64,000 bases of DNA from Leguminivora glycinivorella (GCF_023078275.1 NC_062976.1:248001-312000), one strand, 5' to 3'. Shown: positions 51,061-62,725, counted from the first letter of the stretch. Program-made: numbers and translations. Notes: generated from the letters alone by a model not told the origin.

Positions 51061-53430
51061 CTACATACTGACAGGCGGGAAATCCATAACTATACAATTA
51101 CTAGTAAGCAACATCATGTGCTCTTGGTTGATAGACACTGGAGCTACGATTTCAGCCACAACTTATGACTTTATACAGCAGCTGAACATAGAAATAACAC
51201 ATGAACGAATGAAAATAAAAGGTATAGGAGGTAACGCAGAAGCAGTAGGACATGCTTACTTAAGAGTACAGATACAAAGCGAGTCAGTGGAACATAAGTT
51301 TTTTGTTTTCCAACAGCTACCTTGCACAACGACTGGAATTATAGGGCATGATTTTTTAAATAAATACAAAGCAATAATAGATTACAATGACAAAAATATA
51401 TCATTATCAGTAAATAACACCAAATTTACAACAAAATACGAAGATAAAGGTGATCACACATGTTATACGTTAACACCACGGACAGAGACCATTTGTTATA
51501 TAAAAACAAACATAAGCACGGATAGTGTAATTTGTTCAGAAGAAATAATGGATGGAGTTTTTATAGCAAGTACCATAGTAACACCAGTCAACGGCAGGAT
51601 ACCCATTCAGGTGTTGAATACCACAGATAAAGAAATACAATTAAATGAAATAACACCAACTATACATAGTCTCAGTTGTTACAACTATTGTCATTTCGAA
51701 CAGCAAGACAATAAAAAAGCAAATAGAGTTAAAGAATTATTATCACAGCTAAATCTTACCCATTTAAATTTGGAAGAACAAAAAGAAATCGAGAAAATAA
51801 GTGCCAAATATGCCGACATATTTCACCTGCCAGGAGATAAATTAAGCGTTACAAACCTTTGCACCCAAAGCATCCAACTTAAACCCAACGAAGAACCATG
51901 TTTTGTGAAAAATTACAGGCTACCGCACTCTCAAAAAGCAGAAGTAGAAAATCAAATTCAAAAAATGCTAGCAGATGGCATTATAGAACCCACAAGGAGC
52001 GAATGGTCCAATTTTATTAGTTCCAAAAAAGACGGAAGCAATAGGAGATAAGAAATGGAGACTAGTTATAGACTACCGGAAACTAAACGATAAGATACAA
52101 GACGATAAGTTTCCACTACCGAATATAACTGAAATATTGGATTTATTATCGGGAGCCATATACTTCAGTCATTTAGACTTGTTTTCAGGTTACTACCAAC
52201 AAGAACTAGAACCAGAATCAAGAAAATATACTGCATTCAATTCGGGTCAATATCAGATGACACGATTACCAATGGGACTCAAAATAAGCCCAAGCGCATT
52301 TAGTAGGATGATAACACTAGCTTTGTCAGGACTAACACATGAAAAATGTTTCGTGTACTTAGACGATATAGTTGTTTTCGGGAGGAATTTAGAAACGCAT
52401 AATAAACATCTGATAGAAATTTTTGAAAGATTACGTTCTGTAAACCTTAAGCTAAATCCAAAAAAATGCGAATTTTTAAAAAAAGAAGTATTGTATTTAG
52501 GTCATGTCGTATCTTCCACAGGAGTATTACCAGACCCGGACAAAATCAAAGCAATAAAAAATTTTCCTACACCTAGTAATGCAAAAGAAGTTAAAAGCTT
52601 CGTAGCCTTAGCAAATTACTACAGGAAATTTATTCCAAATTTTGCACATAAAACTCATTATTTAAACAAATTAAGTAAGAAAAATGTACCGTTTAAATGG
52701 GATACAAACTGCCAGCAATCATTTGAAATATTAAAAGCAGCAATGACCACACCACCCATTCTACAATATCCAGATTTCGATAAATCAAATGAATTCGTAT
52801 TACATACAGATGCATCAGGATTCGCATTAGGAGCTGTGTTATCAAACAGCAATGGAAACCAATAGCATATGCGAGTAGAAGTCTTAACAAAGCAGAGACT
52901 AATTACGCCACAATTGAAAAAGAACTACTTGCCATCGTTTGGGCTACGAAATACTTTAGACCGTATATCTATGGACGACGTTTTAAAATAAAAACCGACC
53001 ACAAACCATTAATATACTTGTTTAATATGAAGAATCCGTCAAGTAGACTAATTAAATTTCGACTAGCACTCGAGGAATACGACTACACCGTAGAGTATGT
53101 AAGAGGTAAAGAAAATACAGTAGCAGACACATTATCAAGGACCAACATAACATCTGAAGAATTAAAAGAAATGAACAAGTGTATCAACATCATGACAAGA
53201 GCAATGAAGAAACGAGAGGAGGAACAAAATAAAACTACAAACACATCTAAGGTATCTATTAACGATCCTGATCAACCGAAAGTAGTGAAGTAAATACCAA
53301 AATTTGTAGAACTAAAGTTTATGGACTGCAACGAGCTCGTAAAAATAAATAAAAATGTGAATAAAGAATCAAAGACATTAATTTATGCAGTTGATGAAGA
53401 TACAATATACATAAAACCATACTCCCCTCC
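51002..53430 (+). pseudogene. pol: Errantivirus-like pol, broken and truncated before integrase
   Basis: Order: protease (SWLIDTGATISATTYDF, GIIGHDFLNKYKAIIDY), pre-RT (LPGDKLSVTNLCTQSIQL), RT (KMLADGIIEPTRSEWSNF; YFSHLDLFSGYYQQEL; FVYLDDIVVFG), RNase H (LHTDASGFALGAVLS, EKELLAIVWATKYF, KTDHKPLIYLF, RGKENTVADTLSR). Damage: a frame change near 52038-52048, another near 52856-52860, and an in-frame TAA at 53291-53293. After ~53430 the homology ends abruptly. No integrase, env or 3' LTR is visible. Catalytic residues of protease, RT and RNase H still look normal. This is a dead copy of a gypsy/TED-type insect retroelement. Confidence 0.82.
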
Positions 53431-54149
53431 CAGTTGAGATTTGTCCGGCTGCACCTTATTTTTTATTTCTGTACGGAACAAATTAAAGATTTTCGCATAG
53501 TTATCAATAAAAAAAAAATCAATGAAGCAAAATATCAGTTTGGAGTATTTTTACGATCGCTTTGAAATTTCAGCCTTCAAGTCTAATATTTCGTTTTTTT
53601 TTTCAAAACTCACACACAATACATTTTCTACCTTAGGTACCCAGGCACACCGCGCAACACAACACCATACATGAAACATACCCAATAACTCCAAGACATT
53701 ATGAGCCGTTTACTCAGCCGTCGCTCGGCCTACAATATTCGCGCGTAATTTTTGCCGCATCGGCGCCATATGTCGCCGTATAAAACGCGACGCTTGCCGC
53801 TTTATGCTCTTGTTTATTGGGCAAACTGTTGTTTCTGTCACTACCTACCTTCCTACTTCTACTGTCTAGCCAATCATACTTTTACAGGGTACGTAACTAA
53901 AGCGATTCTCTTATTTATCGCCGAAAGTTATATGGCCGAATATCACTTCCCAGCCGAATGCGACCAGTGGTAACGCTGAAAGTGAACGCAGCCGACGCGC
54001 GCAAAGGAGGGTACATCGCGCGCTGTCTACGCAACTTTGACATCTACTCGCCTTCTTCAGTTTTCCGTGATCATGATGCATGCAACTGCGTTGAAATATC
54101 AGGAGCTCGACAAAAATCAAAAAGGCTATCACGGTTCATATCCGGTCTA
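53431..54149. other. Intergenic DNA, no gene seen
   Basis: 53431-53455 shares TCGAGATTTGTCC-like sequence with 29906. 53700-53790 contains TATAAAACGCGACG, which resembles a core promoter, but no transcript can be supported. Confidence 0.4.
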
Positions 54150-54218
54150 GTTGTCAAAGCGGACCCCAGGCTCCCATGAGCCGTGGCAAATGCCGGGATA
54201 ACGCAAGGAGGATGAGGG
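54150..54218 (+). repeat. SINE A, 3' tail fragment
   Basis: GTCAAAGCGGACCCCAGGCT to GGATAACGCAAGGAGGATGA, matching the last ~70 bp of the copy at 29441. Confidence 0.8.
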
Positions 54219-54770
54219 TTTATATCCCGGTCAATATAAGTCTGATGGAAATAACCATGAATTATTGCATAATTATAATAGATTTGTTTCTGCCATTAAA
54301 CAAAATTAAAAAAAAAAATTAAATAAAATAAAAGAAAAAGAAAATAATAATATTAACAAATTGAGTTAAATTATATCTTCCTTTTATACTCAACGTTAAA
54401 ATTAAATTGATGTTGCCATTGTATAACGTTAAATTTATGTTGCAATTGTTAAGTTGTTTTGTGTTAAATTGTAGATTTGTATATTCATATTCATTTCCAA
54501 ATTCTAAATTTGTGATTGAATACTTTACTTTACTTTAATCATGCATGTAAAACTATTTATTCCTGCTTGTTGAAGTCAACTTTTTATTTTTATTTTACTT
54601 GTATTATTTTTCGGAGCAAAGAATTCTGTAATAGCTATAAGTGGAAACTGTTTTGGCTCATGAGTTAACTATGTTTGTTTACCTTAATGTATTATTATGT
54701 GCTGTATGTTTCCCAAATAAATAAATAAATAAAAATAAAAAATAAATTATTCAAAACTCACAATGGCTTA
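54219..54770 (+). repeat. Probable LINE 3' UTR with AAAT tail
   Basis: AT-rich sequence ending GCTGTATGTTTCCCAAATAA and an (AAAT)n run to ~54735, the form of a polyadenylated LINE end. No coding part is left. Confidence 0.4.
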
Positions 54771-54908
54771 TGCCGTGTCTTGCGTGGGCGACGGTCGCGC
54801 GACCGTGGGGCGACCATCGCCATGGCGTCTCATACTTCCATCGATAAGGTTTGATTTCGTATGCGTCGCGCGACCATCGCGCGACCATCGCTCACGCAAG
54901 CCACGGCG
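54771..54908. mobile_element. TTA-flanked MITE, second copy of the 30157 family
   Basis: Starts TGCCGTGTCTTGCG and ends CGCAAGCCACGGCG, with TTA at 54768-54770 and 54909-54911. Same internal phrase CGATAAGGTTTGATTTCGTA. Confidence 0.75.
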
Positions 54909-55934
54909 TTACTCTTCGTGAGCTAGCTCTCTTCCTATCGCTGCTGCAACAGTGGTGGCGCAACAGAGCCAGACCACACCAAACTGCGTCAACGTTTAAC
55001 ACTTCGGCTAGGACGGCTAACCGGGTAGTTTGGCTAGGCTGGCTGGGGGGGTGCGTATCGATCGGTATAACTTTTTTTGATATATTTTTAGTCGTTATAA
55101 CGATCATTTGATATAATTATTGAATCGTATAACAACAAATAATATACTGACAAATTGTATAATTCTTATTTAATATAAAGATCATTTTTTCGAATAAAAT
55201 TTATTATAACATACTTTGAATATAATGCTTATTTCCTATAATAAATAAATTGTATAACACAAATTATTTCTAGAGCCCAGTTAGAATTGCACAATAAATT
55301 AGATCCATCATTTACCAGAAAAGTAGATTAGGTTAGAACTGTGACCCTTACACACAACGCGCTGCTACCAGACAAACAGGTTAGGTTAGGTTAGAACTGT
55401 GACCCTTAAACATACGTACTGCTATCAGAAAAGTAGGTTAGGTTAGAATTGAGATCCCTTCAAAAAAGAATAAAATTAATTCATGAAATGTTTTATATTG
55501 TTTCCTAGTTATATTATACTAGTCGTATATCAATAGATAGTTATACCATACCACGGTTATTACAAATAAGTGTTATACGAAATAATGATTATACTTGATT
55601 ATACAAAATAAAAGTAGATATTTTGTGGTTATACCAAATGTCAATTATGTCAAATGAGTGATTATACCCTCTAGATATATACCAAATGTTATTATATCAA
55701 ATGTTACTATACCAAAAAAAGTTATATCAATCATTACACACCCTGGCTGGGGCCGTGTGTTCTATATTGGGTAATGTTTTGATACAAAGAGGCCGAACCG
55801 TGTGTTCTCTATGGGGCAACTGTTGGGGCAAGCTTTTATTTAACTTGCTATTAACGTTCGGGCAAATCTCGCAAGCTAAAATTATAATCTAATTAATTTG
55901 ATGAAATATATAAATAAATAAATAATAATATATT
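54909..55934. repeat. ATAAC/ATACCAAATG word tract with TTAGG-containing minisatellite
   Basis: 55040-55740 repeats words such as GTATAACA, TTATAACAT, GGTTATACCAAATG and TATATCAAATGTTA with irregular spacing. 55315-55455 holds three ~60-bp units with GGTTAGAACTGTGACCCTTA; one has TTAGG three times in a row. 55741-55934 is GC-richer, then AT-rich, with nothing recognised. Confidence 0.55.
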
Positions 55935-56288
55935 TTTTTTTCAACCCCTTATTTGCCAAGAGTGGCACTGAAGCTTTAGTAGTTTCATGTGTTCTACCTA
56001 CCCCTTTATGGGATACAGGCGTGATTGTATGTATGTATGTATGTATGTATTGTAGGACATTCTTACACAGATTGACTAAGCCCCACGGTAAGCTCAAGAA
56101 GGCTTGTGTTTTGGGTACCCAGACAACGATATATATAATACACAAATACTTATATACATAGAAGACATCCATGACTCAGGAACAAATATCTGTGCTCATC
56201 ACACAAATAAATGCCCTTACCGGGATTCGAACCCGGGACCGCGGCGTAGCAGGCAGGGTCACTACGCGCTAGGCCAGACCGGTTGTCA
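55935..56288 (-). repeat. SINE B fragment joined to SINE C copy 2
   Basis: 55935-56050 is SINE B in reverse ending in (TATG)n. SINE C follows directly at 56050-56288 with the B box CGGGATTCGAACCCGGG near 56221 and GCGTAGTGACCCTGCCTGCT at its minus-strand start. Confidence 0.8.
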
Positions 56289-56329
56289 AATAATATGATA
56301 TTCATGACATCGCTACATTATACACGTTA

Positions 56330-56500
56330 AACTGTCGTGAGATATATTCAAATAATTAATGAATCTACGGTTGTACTCACGTTATTATGTCGCTATAGAT
56401 GAGAAATGTTTCGAGCCAATTTGGAGGCCCCTCTTCAGGCATAGGAGTTCACGCGACGGCTAAACTCCGTGGACTGACCGCCGTCGCTACATTCATTAAC
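56330..56500 (-). mobile_element. Penelope-like terminal fragment with hammerhead-like core
   Basis: On the minus strand, GCGACGGC and GCCGTCGC form an 8-bp stem before the catalytic-like core. The tail ACGTGAGTACAACCGTAGAT resembles ends of arthropod Penelope-like repeats. No coding sequence is present. Confidence 0.45.
56403..56438 (-). ncRNA. Hammerhead ribozyme-like motif (candidate)
   Basis: Minus strand: CTGAAGA (fits CUGANGA), then a short stem GGGCC/GGCTC around TCCAAATT, then GAAAC, then ATTTC, which could hold a UUC cleavage triplet. Penelope-like elements are known to encode minimal hammerheads in their terminal repeats. Stem III and stem I pairing are not certain, so activity is unproven. 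Confidence 0.4.
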
Positions 56501-57112
56501 GTTATTATTTCTAAATCAACAAAATTGTTTTGACAACTCATGGACACAGATATTATTAATTTCGATTTATTAGGCAACTAATATAGTCTATTAATAACTA
56601 AATTATGATACAAAATGGATTATCTCATGAATACCGCTACAATTTCAATACTTTAATAGGATTATTTGCAAACATCACTTTCTAATGAAATATGAGCCAA
56701 ACATGCTTTGATAGAATTAGTATCAATAAACTATAAGTACCTGCGCAATTTACTATTGAAAGCCACGGCTAATTCACTAACAAATAATAACTCTTAAACA
56801 AGGATTATTTATATAGGATTTACATACTTCATATTAAGAATCGTATCTCGATTTTTAGCGCCATTATTAAATACTATCATAACCACACTGATGATGCCTA
56901 CAAAATTATTTCAAAATGTGTAAAGAAAAATGTAATTTGTTCTCATAAAAATAAACACGCGCAAAAATATTTGAGGAAAATATGACTTTGGCCACTTCCA
57001 GGCTGCGAACAGCGCCATCTAGTTTTAAGCCTAAAAGGCCCATACATTTCATGGGTACGCTTTTTTGTATGGGCTTTGTCAATCCAGTATTAAATCGTTC
57101 TTGCTCTTAACA
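56501..57112. other. AT-rich intergenic DNA, no gene seen
   Basis: No recognisable feature. Confidence 0.45.
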
Positions 57113-57727
57113 GAGGACCTTCTTACACAGATTGACTGAGTTCCACGGTAACCTCAAGAAGGCTTGGGTTGTGGGTATTCAGTTGTATACAACCTGTTTT
57201 TATTGAATTCCGTTAACTTTAAGGGATGGTTCTTGAGATCAAATACAATTAACTTCTCTAAGAAACTAGTGTCTTAACTCTAACGGTTATAAAGTTACTA
57301 AAAAATAAAAATAATTACTGAACATGTGTGTGACAGCCTTTACCACTTCCCAATGTTATTTGTTATGACATGTGCCGTCAATCACTTGACACTAACTTGA
57401 ATATTATTCTTAAGGGTCTCTCACACTAACTAATTCATTTATTATGTATGAAAACGATGAAAAAAAATTTTTTTGCGAATTTTACTAAGAGTGATATACA
57501 GGGTGATTTCCGATAATGAACCTAACAGCGTGTTGAATTTAACGGAAAACAAAAAAACACAGTGTATAATATAGGTACATATAAATAATCACATACAACG
57601 ATATTGTATACAATATACAATTACATACATAGAAAACATCCATGACTCAAGAACAAATATTTGTGCTCATCATACAAATAATGTTCTTACCGGAATTCGA
57701 ACCCAGGACCGCAGCTTACCAGGCAGT
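57113..57727 (-). repeat. SINE C copy 3, split by an insertion
   Basis: 57113-57187 and 57590-57727 are the two halves of one SINE C (TTCTTACACAGATTGACTGA before; CATAGAAAACATCCATGACT and GGAATTCGAACCCAGGACCG after). The intervening ~395 bp is foreign. Confidence 0.8.
57190..57585. mobile_element. DNA-transposon-like insertion inside SINE C
   Basis: The left part TGTTTTTATTGAATTCCGTT and the complement of the right part TTAACGGAAAACAAAAAAAC are related inverted ends. A solo end of the same kind lies at 6590. Exact borders and target duplication are unclear. Confidence 0.5.
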
Positions 57728-58400
57728 GATATTCGTAAAATAAAATTTACTAACGAACATAACCGAGTAAAACCGTTGGAATATTCGTAATCGTTTTAAC
57801 GTACAGTTTAAAGCAAAAACTTTAATTTCCCGATCAAATTTGCCTCCATTGAATGTAGTTGAGTGTATCGGTACACTCGATTCGATTGTTTAACTCGGAA
57901 CTTCACTAAGAAGCGTATTCGAAATTTAAAAATCTTATAAGGCTCCCGTGTGTGATACGTACTAGGTATATGGTGTGTTAAGACGATACAGGAGGGGTCA
58001 GTTCTCCATATAAACGCTCTCGACTATTTCCTTCCTGGTTTCTGAAGATAGAGCAATGATTTTTTTAACACAGATTATTATTTTTTTCGGCGTCGGACCG
58101 TTTTGATTTTTTTTTATATTCTTATTTTTAAAGACGCTAGAGGCCGTCAAAAATTTCGCAATATCTTTTAACTGAGTTGTTTTGAATGGTCAATTTTTTT
58201 TCGACAAATCTAGTTAATGACATTAGTATCTTATCCCGACTGGTTAAGATTTACGACTTTAAAAAACACTCTGTTCACGAGGCAAAAAGGCTTTTATCAA
58301 AGAAATTAATGCATGTATCATATAAAGACACAGAAAATCTTATCAAGATACTATATTAAAAAAAAAAATATTAAAAAGTAAACTCACAATAAACACAGAG

Positions 58401-58401
<1 letters not shown>
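57728..58401. other. AT-rich intergenic DNA, no gene seen
   Basis: No recognisable feature. Confidence 0.45.
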
Positions 58402-58468
<67 letters not shown>

Positions 58469-58500
58469 ACACACATACACACACACAGACACACACACAA
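58402..58500. repeat. (AC)n microsatellite
   Basis: About 65 bp of uninterrupted CA repeat, then an imperfect part with C and T/G interruptions. Frames with runs of Val-Cys come from it. Confidence 0.95.
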
Positions 58501-59261
58501 CATAAACTATATATATACAAGTATATGGGGAAAACAACCTGTTATGTTATTTAAAGTCAAATTTTATTCCAAAGAAGAAAAATATTACTTTCCTTATTAT
58601 AAGTACTTACCTAATTATAAAATAATTGCGATCTCTTTTTATTTTGTTTCTAAATATTTTCGCCTTTTTGGTACCTCTGTAAACTGCACCGTTGAATCTG
58701 AATTACTTACAATTTCGTTTATTTATCTACGCAAAACACTTAATTGTTTCTGCTCTTTCGTATTTTTACCTGTAAGAATCTTGTTTTTATTTTGTTTTCA
58801 ATTATAAACTCTGTTTATGTTTTATGTCCACCACAGGACAGGCTGTGCCTAGGTGGGGACCAGAATAACATGTAACACTTTGTTATTTTAATAAACGTTT
58901 CTTTCTTTCTTTCTTCTTTCTTCAAGTCCTCACTTTCTGGGGCATCAATATGGGTACGGTACGACTGATTGTATCAAATGCAAACTCGAGATATTATTAC
59001 AAATCGAAATCAGATTTTTTTAACGTCTGAATCGTACTTTTTCCTTATCGGAAGTTTTATTGAGTGCAAAATATTTTTAAACCAAATAACGCCGGAGCCG
59101 GCGTTAATGTTCATACAGAGGCTTTGTTTGCAAATTAACTTAAAAACACGGGAAGAGGATTATTGTTTGCGGAATTTATTTAAATGTTCATTGGTGAACA
59201 AATGGTTGACTGGTTTGAGTTATTTATCCATTTTGAAACCTAATTGTTAAACTTTTTTTTT
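58501..59261. other. Intergenic DNA with LINE-like 3' tail at 58820-58925
   Basis: CTGTGCCTAGGTGGGGACCA, a terminal AATAAACG and (TTTC)n look like a LINE 3' end. Frames at 58544 and 58969 have no motif. Confidence 0.4.
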
Positions 59262-59388
59262 TTTTTAGTATGAATAGGTAGACGTTTGACCACGATCACA
59301 CCTGGTGGTAAGTGATGATGCGGTCTACCGTGGATCACGCTTACCTATGAGATATCTATTCACTCTTGCTTTGAAGAGACCTGGCCCC
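59262..59388 (-). pseudogene. LINE 3' end, left half of a split element
   Basis: Starts (in plus reading) with a T run, i.e. a poly-A tail on the minus strand, then complements of AGGTGTGATCGTGGTCAAAC and CTCTTCAAAGCAAGAGTGAA, as in 31430-31530. The other half begins at 61456. Confidence 0.65.
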
Positions 59389-61455
59389 AATTTCATATAG
59401 GTGACAGGTGCGACAATTGTCACAAAATATTACATATGTAGAATTATTGGTTTCACCACGCTGACAGGTGCGACAATTGTAGAATACAATTGTCACGACT
59501 AACCATAGGGATAAATGTATCAAATTATGAATAGTAGTTGACTCAAATGGCAATAAGTAAATTTATTTAATGGATATTTTTATGTTTATTGGCTGACTAT
59601 AAATATAAATGCCTTTGTTAACTTCTATAAAACTTATTAAAACTATTCATTACCTAAATCCTCTCCCACCATTATATAATTTTCTTCAGTAACATTATTT
59701 ATGTGTATCAAATAGGCATTGGTTATGTGTTAGTATTTTGTTTCAAAAACAATATTGCAGTATGGATATAATAAGAAAGATGACTATCTTAAACGTGTTA
59801 TTTGATAACAAATTAACATCCGCAATGAAAGTTAATACTTAAACATAAAGGAATAGCTCAGCGTTTGATTGAAACGGGTGTATGGCAAAGAAATAGAAAT
59901 ATCTAAGACATATACCTAACTTGGCACTATACTAAGTATTTAATAAGTTTGAATTATTAATTATTAAGATATATAAAATTTATTTCTCATAAACGTGAAT
60001 AAAAGAAGAAAAAGTAAAAACATTGACCATTACTACAATAAAAATATACAAATAACAAGTAAAACAAATTAAAACTATTCTAAACTAATAGTTAAAATGC
60101 TTAACTAAACTAAAAATATTTGAATTTGGAATTCGGTGTACCTAAATACGAAGGTAACTCGTTCATTTAAAACCGGCCAAGAGCGTGTCGGGCCACGCTC
60201 AGTGTAGGGTTCCGTAGTTTTCCGGATTTTTCTCAAAAACTACTGAACCTATCAAGTTCAAAATAATTTTCCTAGAAAGTATTTATAAAGTTCTACTTTT
60301 GTGATTTTTTTCATATTTTTTAAACATGTGGTTCAAAAGTTAGAGGGGGGGGGACGCACTTTTTTTTCCTTTAGGAGCGATTATTTCCGAAAATATTAAT
60401 ATTATCAAAAAACAATCTTAGCAAACCCTTATTAATTTTTGAATCCCTATCCAACAATATATCACACATTGGGGTTGGAATGAAAAAAAATATCAGCCCC
60501 CACTTTACATATAGGGGGGGTACCCTAATAAAACATTTTTTCCATTTTTTATTTTTGCACTTTGTTGGCGTGATTAATATATATATTGGTACCAAATTTC
60601 AGCTTTCTAGTGCTAACAGTTACTGAGATTACCCGCGGACGGACGGACGGACGGACGGACAGACAGACATGGCGAAACTATAAGGGTTCCTAGTTGACTA
60701 CGGAACCCTAAAGAACCCTAATTTGAGGGTATTTGTACAAAATAATATTAATGATAGCTATTTAGGTACATAGGTATGTAGTATTTTTTATGATACATAA
60801 GTTTAAAATCACAATTTAGTATAATAATAGGTACATATAACGCAGAGAAATCTCAAAAATATACCTAAGTACTAATAATGTTACGAAGGGGCCAATAGCA
60901 TTTACTAACAGCAACACTCTTAACTAATCATCGGTAGGCTTTATGCCCTTGTAATAAGGTACTAACATTGCTGCCGATGGTACAATGATAAAAATAAATT
61001 GAGATATCAGTTTGCTACAAATTTAATTTCATATTTACGTAGCATTATTGAAACTTATATCGACGGCGAAGTAACAGGAACTCCCAACTAAGTACGAAAA
61101 CCTAAGTAGGTAGGAATTACTGTCACTATCACGTTACTAATAGTGTCACTATACTACTCGCATGGGCAGCCATTTTGAACAACGCGTATGTCAACCACAA
61201 ATTACTACAATTGTCACACAATTCGACACATCTTAATCCTCCTGTCGAGATTCACCGACAATTCTACAAATATGTCGCCTAGAAATAATAATTATCGTTT
61301 CACAACATAATTGTAATACATACAATTGTAGCAAAATGCCTGTCATGTTTGTAAGCAATTCTATAGAAAATATTTTATAAAATTGTAATTTTTCACCTGT
61401 CATCGACAATTGTCGCTCTACATATGTCACTGACAATTGTAGCCTTTTTGAAACA
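59389..61455. mobile_element. ~2.07-kb DNA-transposon-like element rich in ACAATTGT motifs
   Basis: Ends CCCCAATTTCA... and, reversed, CCCCTGTTTCAAAAAGGC are short inverted repeats. Flanks are CCTGG and CCAGG, fitting a 5-bp target duplication with one change, in a LINE whose intact relative (31430) reads CCAGG once. Both termini carry clustered ACAATTGT palindromes with GTGACAGGTGCGACAATTGT-like repeats (59398-59500 and 61210-61445). No transposase frame. A CCGGCCAAG repeat is nested at 60168. Superfamily not identified. Confidence 0.6.
60168..60712 (+). repeat. CCGGCCAAG-type interspersed repeat, full copy
   Basis: Starts AAAACCGGCCAAGAGCGTG (at ~60170), holds AGTGTAGGGTTCCGTAG, a (GGAC)n run at 60635-60660, then GACAGACATGGCGAAACTAT, and ends ACTACGGAACCCTAAA. 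Truncated relative at 41158. Confidence 0.8.
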
Positions 61456-61750
61456 GGGGCCAGGATTGTACTCATGTGGAAACACAGACTCAAGCAGGGC
61501 ATTCCACTCCTTGGCGGTTCGCAAAATAAATGTTGAAGCGAAACGCTTAGTGCGTATTTTTGGAATACTAACCGTGAAGCGATGCCGCATTGCCGATTGT
61601 CTGGTGGTCCTAAGGTGTACCTACGGTTGTCCTCGCGTCGGTATATCGGAACTGTTGCGACATGTTGCCAGTCATAGGAGACCCGTTGTCAGGCATGAGT
61701 GCTCGCGGCGGCTAGACATCGTGCACTACACTGCCCGCGTCGTTGATTTC
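61456..61750 (-). pseudogene. LINE ORF2 C-terminal remnant, right half of a split element
   Basis: Minus-strand frame: GLL then LATCRNSSDIPTRGQP, RHRFTVSIPKIRTKRFASTF, RTAKEWNALLESVFPHEYNP. In-frame stops lie at 61672-61674 and 61621-61623. Continues after the 2.07-kb insertion into 59388. Same family as 31326. Confidence 0.65.
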
Positions 61751-61761
61751 TAATAGTTATT

Positions 61762-61960
61762 TGTGTTACAAGGGGGCAAAGTTGTTGTTTAACCGCACGT
61801 GCCAATATTGAAGCCCGAACAAGCGAAAGACTCCAATATTGAACCGCGAGCGTAGCGAGTGGTTCAAAAAGTGGAATCTTGAGCGTTGCGAGGGTTTCAA
61901 GGCACGAAGGTTAAACAAACTTTGCCGCCGTGTGAAACACAAAATTTTCACCACACCAAC
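61762..61960 (-). mobile_element. MITE family M, divergent member
   Basis: TACAAGGGGGCAAAGTTGTT and GAACCGCGAGCGTAGCGAGT match the layout of 10049 onward, but the rest has diverged (CACGTGCCAATATTGAAGCC). Confidence 0.6.
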
Positions 61961-62691
61961 ACGAACAAAATACTGACTATAAAACATCAAACTAAATCAA
62001 ATCTATCAATTTGTTCAATATTTATAATTCAAAATCATCATTTATAGGTAATTTCTGCCAGCCATCTCAAGATATCAAGTTAAAATTTGTATGAGATTAC
62101 TTTGCACTCTTGTGGATAAAATACAATTTTGCTATCTGTTTTCGAATAGCAAAGGAAGTCTTTACCAGTTGGTGTGGTGAAAATGTTTTTATATGTGACA
62201 ATTTGTAATAAAGATAATGGAGATCCGTCTAATGATATATTTTACTTGGCATTATGAAGGTATTTTACTTGGCATTGTGATCTGTTAAGGAAAATAACTG
62301 ACAATATATTTTTGAATTAAAATAAGCTAGAGTCCTGGTGTTCCTTTCACTAAGTTATTATTCCTTTCATTAAAAAAATATGATATCGCTCGCAGTCGTT
62401 TCTACACCATACAGAAATCTAACGGTAATCATTTTGAAGAAACAAAAAGGTTTTTGATTGAGGGTAGAAATATAAAGAGAGATGGAAAAAAATCACGCCA
62501 AAATAATCTTCAGCTTTTTCCTTAACGCAATTTTCTCTTTTGCGGACCCCTTCTATTTCCGTTACATCCTGTATTCTTGGAGTGCTCTATAAAATTGTGT
62601 TTCAGCTATTAACTCTTTACGTTTCGGCATAGATTAAATATAAGAAGATCATACCATCCCAGACATTAAAATGCGACCGCCTAAGGCCGTT
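61961..62691. other. AT-rich intergenic DNA, no gene seen
   Basis: No recognisable feature. Confidence 0.45.
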
Positions 62692-62725
62692 TTCACATTA
62701 TCCGATCCGATATCGGATATAGGAA
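62692..62725. mobile_element. TCCGATATCGGA-MITE end fragment
   Basis: CGTTTTCACATTATCCGATC then CGATATCGGATATAGGA; only one end is present. Confidence 0.65.

Noticed and set aside
55378..55395. Interstitial telomere
   Set aside because: Only three TTAGG units in a row inside a 60-bp minisatellite; too short for a telomere remnant.
15628..56288. tRNA genes at B-box words (GGTTCGAACCC) near 15890, 27460, 29494, 40135, 56221
   Set aside because: No cloverleaf, anticodon stem or acceptor stem; they belong to SINE heads.
58343..58537. Cys/Val-repeat peptide
   Set aside because: Translation of the (AC)n microsatellite.
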